Below the pieces are notes generated by a model that ran no database searches, was not told the DNA's origin, and worked only from the letters and a program-made list of their open reading frames with translations. A stretch of DNA of 8,424 bases. Origin: Deltaproteobacteria bacterium (lineage in GTDB: Bacteria; Desulfobacterota; Desulfuromonadia; Desulfuromonadales; BM103). Below, in pieces: positions 6,983 to 8,424 of this stretch. Where the stretch lies: positions 1 to 8,424 of the forward strand of contig JAFDBW010000095.1 of the NCBI GenBank assembly GCA_019313105.1, read 5' to 3'. The translations under genes and the position numbers were made by a program. Within the stretch, counting starts at the first letter, position 1. Every line of letters starts with the position of its first letter.

Positions 6983-6999
6983 TGGCGTTCTCCACGCCA
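6983..6999 (+). repeat. Inverted repeat upstream of the hpf -10 element
   Basis: TGGCGT (6983-6988) and ACGCCA (6994-6999) are exact reverse complements around a TCTCC centre. The repeat begins nine bases after the rpoN stop and occupies the -35/spacer zone of the hpf promoter. It could be a protein-binding operator or a small RNA hairpin at the rpoN 3' end. No T run follows, so it is a poor terminator. Confidence 0.4.
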
Positions 7000-7004
7000 G
7001 CGGG

Positions 7005-7010
7005 TATAAT
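7005..7010 (+). promoter_or_regulatory. Candidate -10 element of an hpf promoter
   Basis: TATAAT is an exact match to the sigma-70 -10 consensus in the rpoN-hpf gap. No good -35 hexamer lies 16-18 bases upstream, where the inverted repeat at 6983-6999 sits instead. The nearest -35-like hexamer, TTGCCA at 6977-6982, is 22 bases away. The predicted start near 7017 gives a leader of about 43 bases containing a strong ribosome site. Confidence 0.45.
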
Positions 7011-7043
7011 TAAGACAGTCGATCTTTTTCATAACCTTTATTC

Positions 7044-7055
7044 AGGAGGTAAGGA
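7044..7055 (+). promoter_or_regulatory. Strong ribosome binding site that fixes the hpf start
   Basis: AGGAGGT at 7044-7050, followed by AAGGA at 7051-7055, precedes ATG 7060. This is the best Shine-Dalgarno sequence in the window. It excludes the in-frame ATG at 6982, whose extra codons would run through the promoter and this site. Confidence 0.85.
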
Positions 7056-7059
7056 AACT

Positions 7060-7605
7060 ATGCGCATTAATGTGACCTTTCGACATATGGACACGAGTGA
7101 GCCGGTACGCAACTATGTTGAAGAGAAACTGCCAAAGGTCAAAAAATACATTGATGAACCCGTTGAAGCCCAGGTGGTTTTGTCCGTCGAAAAGAAGATA
7201 CGCCACAAGGCTGAAGTCACACTCACAGCCAAGGGAATCACCATAAAGGCGAGCGAAGAGACTACGGACATGTATGCCGCGATTGATGGTGTGCTGGACA
7301 AGCTTGATCGTCAGCTCAAGCGTTACAAGGACAAGATCAAAAAACATAAACCACTCGGCGGCCGCGAGCGCCGTGTAGAGGAAACGGTCTACGCTGCAGA
7401 GAGTATCGATGAAGGGCTTGCCGAACCAAGCATCATCAAAACTGACAGCTTCCATGTCAAGCCGATGTCAGTGGATGAGGCGGTTATGCAGATGGACCTT
7501 CTGGATAAAGAGTTCCTGGTCTTCACTGATTCGTCTTCCGAGGAGATAAATGTCGTTTATCGCCGTAAAGACGGTAATTATGGCTTGATTGTTCCGCAGG
7601 CCTGA
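7060..7605 (+). CDS. hpf: Long-form ribosome hibernation promoting factor (HPF)
   Basis: Long HPF binds the 30S subunit and joins two ribosomes into inactive 100S dimers during starvation or slow growth. The product is 181 residues from ATG 7060. Residues 1 to about 95 form the S30AE/YfiA ribosome-binding domain (MRINVTFRHMD, YVEEKLPKVKKYID, AEVTLTAKGITIKASEET, DMYAAIDGVLDKLDRQLKRY). A basic, then variable linker covers about 90-123. The C-terminal dimerisation domain runs from about 124, with IIKTDSFHVKPMSVDEAVMQ (125-144), FLVFTDSSSEEINVVYRRKD (152-171) and GNYGLIVP. The C-terminal domain distinguishes it from the short HPF of E. coli, which needs RMF. Its place between rpoN and ptsN is the classic rpoN-operon context, although its own promoter and strong ribosome site suggest independent, high expression. 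The called start differs from the longest open frame (ATG 6982). Confidence 0.97.
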   Translation: MRINVTFRHMDTSEPVRNYVEEKLPKVKKYIDEPVEAQVVLSVEKKIRHKAEVTLTAKGITIKASEETTDMYAAIDGVLDKLDRQLKRYKDKIKKHKPLGGRERRVEETVYAAESIDEGLAEPSIIKTDSFHVKPMSVDEAVMQMDLLDKEFLVFTDSSSEEINVVYRRKDGNYGLIVPQA

Positions 7606-7616
7606 GGCTATCTTTT

Positions 7617-7645
7617 ACGGCAGGCGTTTTTCTGACGCCTGCCGT
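7617..7645 (+). terminator. Perfect 11-bp hairpin after hpf, without a downstream U tract
   Basis: ACGGCAGGCGT (7617-7627) and ACGCCTGCCGT (7635-7645) are exact reverse complements around a seven-base TTTTCTG loop. The hairpin starts 12 bases after the hpf stop. The stem is as strong as those of intrinsic terminators, but the next bases (GGTTATC) contain no U run on either strand. Termination is therefore uncertain; mRNA 3'-end protection, processing or attenuation ahead of ptsN are alternatives. Confidence 0.6.
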
Positions 7646-7650
7646 GGTTA

Positions 7651-7660
7651 TCAATATTGA
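7651..7660. repeat. 10-bp AT-rich palindrome ahead of ptsN
   Basis: TCAATATTGA is a perfect palindrome located 22 bases before the ptsN ATG and five bases after the hpf hairpin. It could be a small operator, but a ten-base palindrome can also arise by chance. I see no convincing -35/-10 pair around it. Confidence 0.25.
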
Positions 7661-7681
7661 AGGGCGCGGGTTAATTTCAAG

Positions 7682-8143
7682 ATGAAAATTTCGGAGTTGC
7701 TTGATCCTGCGGCGATTGTCGCAGAGCTGAATGGAACGGGCAAGAGAGACGTTCTGGCAGAACTCATAGATGCTCTGTTAAAGACGGATCCGAGCCTGTC
7801 CCGGGATGATGTGCTGAGAGTTTTGATGGAACGTGAACGCCTCGGTTCCACGGGGATCGGAGATGGTGTGGCGATTCCCCACGGTAAGCTGAAGGATATC
7901 GATCGACTCCTGATCTCGTTCGGCCTGAGCCGTCAGGGCGTCGATTTTGATTCCATGGATGGCAAGCCGGCACATCTCTTTTTCCTGTTGGTCGCTCCGG
8001 AGGAGTCTGTCGGTGTACACCTGAAGACCCTTGCCAGAATTTCCAAGCTGCTGAAAAGCACGGCGGTACGCGAACGCCTGCAGTCAGCAGTCGACAGCGT
8101 AGAAATCCACCGCATTATTTCTGAAGAAGAAGAGCACCTGTAA
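7682..8143 (+). CDS. ptsN: Nitrogen-PTS EIIA component (EIIA-Ntr)
   Basis: PtsN is the terminal phosphate acceptor of the regulatory nitrogen phosphotransferase system. It does not transport sugar; in studied bacteria its phosphorylation state controls potassium uptake, sensor kinases and other targets. The 153-residue product is a single PTS EIIA type-2 domain of normal length. The phospho-acceptor is His67 in STGIGDGVAIPHGKL (57-71). Supporting motifs are LMERERLGSTGIG (48-60), HLFFLLVAPEESVGVHLKTL (98-117) and ARISKLLK (118-125). ATG 7682 is the only available start, because an in-frame TGA lies at 7658. Its ribosome site is poor, with the purine-rich GAAGGG about 17 bases away. It follows hpf, as in the E. 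coli rpoN operon, and leads directly into hprK, which suggests a PTS centred on regulation. Confidence 0.96.
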   Translation: MKISELLDPAAIVAELNGTGKRDVLAELIDALLKTDPSLSRDDVLRVLMERERLGSTGIGDGVAIPHGKLKDIDRLLISFGLSRQGVDFDSMDGKPAHLFFLLVAPEESVGVHLKTLARISKLLKSTAVRERLQSAVDSVEIHRIISEEEEHL

Positions 8144-8154
8144 CGGTTGGAGCT

Positions 8155-8424
8155 ATGCCTCGTCTGAGCATTTCAGAGTTGCTGTCCGAGACGGAGGCCG
8201 GGCTTGATCTGGAGCTGTTGGCCGGAGAGCGTGGCTTGAGCCGCGTTGTGCAAGTGCCGAGGATTCAGAAACCGGGACTGGCCCTGGCAGGCTACACCAA
8301 GAACCTGCACCCTGATCGCATCCAGGTTCTCGGCGACACCGAGCTCAGCTATCTGGCTGAGCTGCTGCAAAGAGACCCGGCTAAGGCGAATGAGAATATC
8401 AAGACTCTCTGCTCACTTGGTATC
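8155..8424 (+). CDS. hprK: HPr kinase/phosphorylase, N-terminal part (runs off the window)
   Basis: HprK phosphorylates and dephosphorylates HPr on a regulatory serine. Ninety codons are open from ATG 8155 to the window end with no stop; the full protein is usually about 310-330 residues. The visible part is the HprK N-terminal domain: ISELLSETEAGLDLELLAGE (6-25), GLSRVVQVPRIQKPGLALAG (27-46), then LHPDRIQVLGDTELSYLAEL. The phrase RIQKPGLALAG with the following LHP...IQVLG is highly characteristic of the family. The catalytic domain with its P-loop (GxSGxGKS) lies outside, so activity cannot be judged here. GGAG at 8149-8152 sits only two bases before the ATG, an unusually short spacing. The gene follows ptsN after 11 bases and is probably co-transcribed. 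Homologues of rapZ, an EIIA-Man and HPr commonly come next in related genomes, but none is visible. Confidence 0.93.
   Translation, partial: MPRLSISELLSETEAGLDLELLAGERGLSRVVQVPRIQKPGLALAGYTKNLHPDRIQVLGDTELSYLAELLQRDPAKANENIKTLCSLGI

Noticed and set aside
6983..6998. Sigma-54 type -24/-12 promoter upstream of hpf.
   Set aside because: The invariant GG and GC have the right 10-base spacing and TGGC is present, but the remaining consensus bases mismatch. The sequence is better explained as an inverted repeat.
6982..7059. Upstream ATG that would add 26 residues to HPF.
   Set aside because: The extra codons span the TATAAT element and the strong AGGAGGT ribosome site, and the conserved HPF N-terminus (MRINVTF) begins at 7060.

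Overview
The window is an ordinary, very compact chromosomal block, with all genes on the plus strand. It suggests a Gram-negative deltaproteobacterium of the Desulfuromonadales/Geobacterales type. The grounds are the gene order pyrG-kdsA-kdsD-kdsC-lptC-lptA-lptB-rpoN-hpf-ptsN-hprK, recalled as typical of that group, together with a long-form HPF and an HprK beside ptsN. Genus was not determined, since no database search could be run. No mobile element, CRISPR array, tRNA, rRNA or phage gene is visible.

Bases 1-3577 hold the 3' part of pyrG (CTP synthase; about 420 C-terminal residues), then kdsA, kdsD and kdsC. Each gene overlaps the next by 1 or 4 bases. This is the Kdo (3-deoxy-D-manno-octulosonate) supply module for lipopolysaccharide: KdsD isomerises ribulose-5-P to arabinose-5-P, KdsA condenses it with PEP, KdsC removes the phosphate, and PyrG makes the CTP used to activate Kdo. 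The activating enzyme KdsB is not in the window and may lie just upstream.

Bases 3578-5454 hold lptC, lptA and lptB, the inner-membrane/periplasmic bridge and the ATPase of the LPS export machine. LptF/LptG and LptD/LptE are not here. Bases 5455-8424 hold the nitrogen-PTS regulatory neighbourhood: rpoN (sigma-54), hpf (long ribosome hibernation factor), ptsN (EIIA-Ntr) and the first 90 codons of hprK (HPr kinase/phosphorylase).

Only four gaps exceed 60 bases: before lptC (79 bp), rpoN (68 bp), hpf (85 bp) and ptsN (76 bp). The first three carry promoter-like sequences and the fourth carries an 11-bp perfect hairpin, so the block probably uses several internal promoters. The lptC and rpoN promoters would start transcription at or within a few bases of the start codon, and neither gene has a good Shine-Dalgarno sequence. 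I found no candidate for a new biological system. The points worth checking are these leaderless-looking promoters, the two intergenic hairpins, an unusual Arg-to-Cys patch in PyrG, and the coupling of HprK to a nitrogen PTS.
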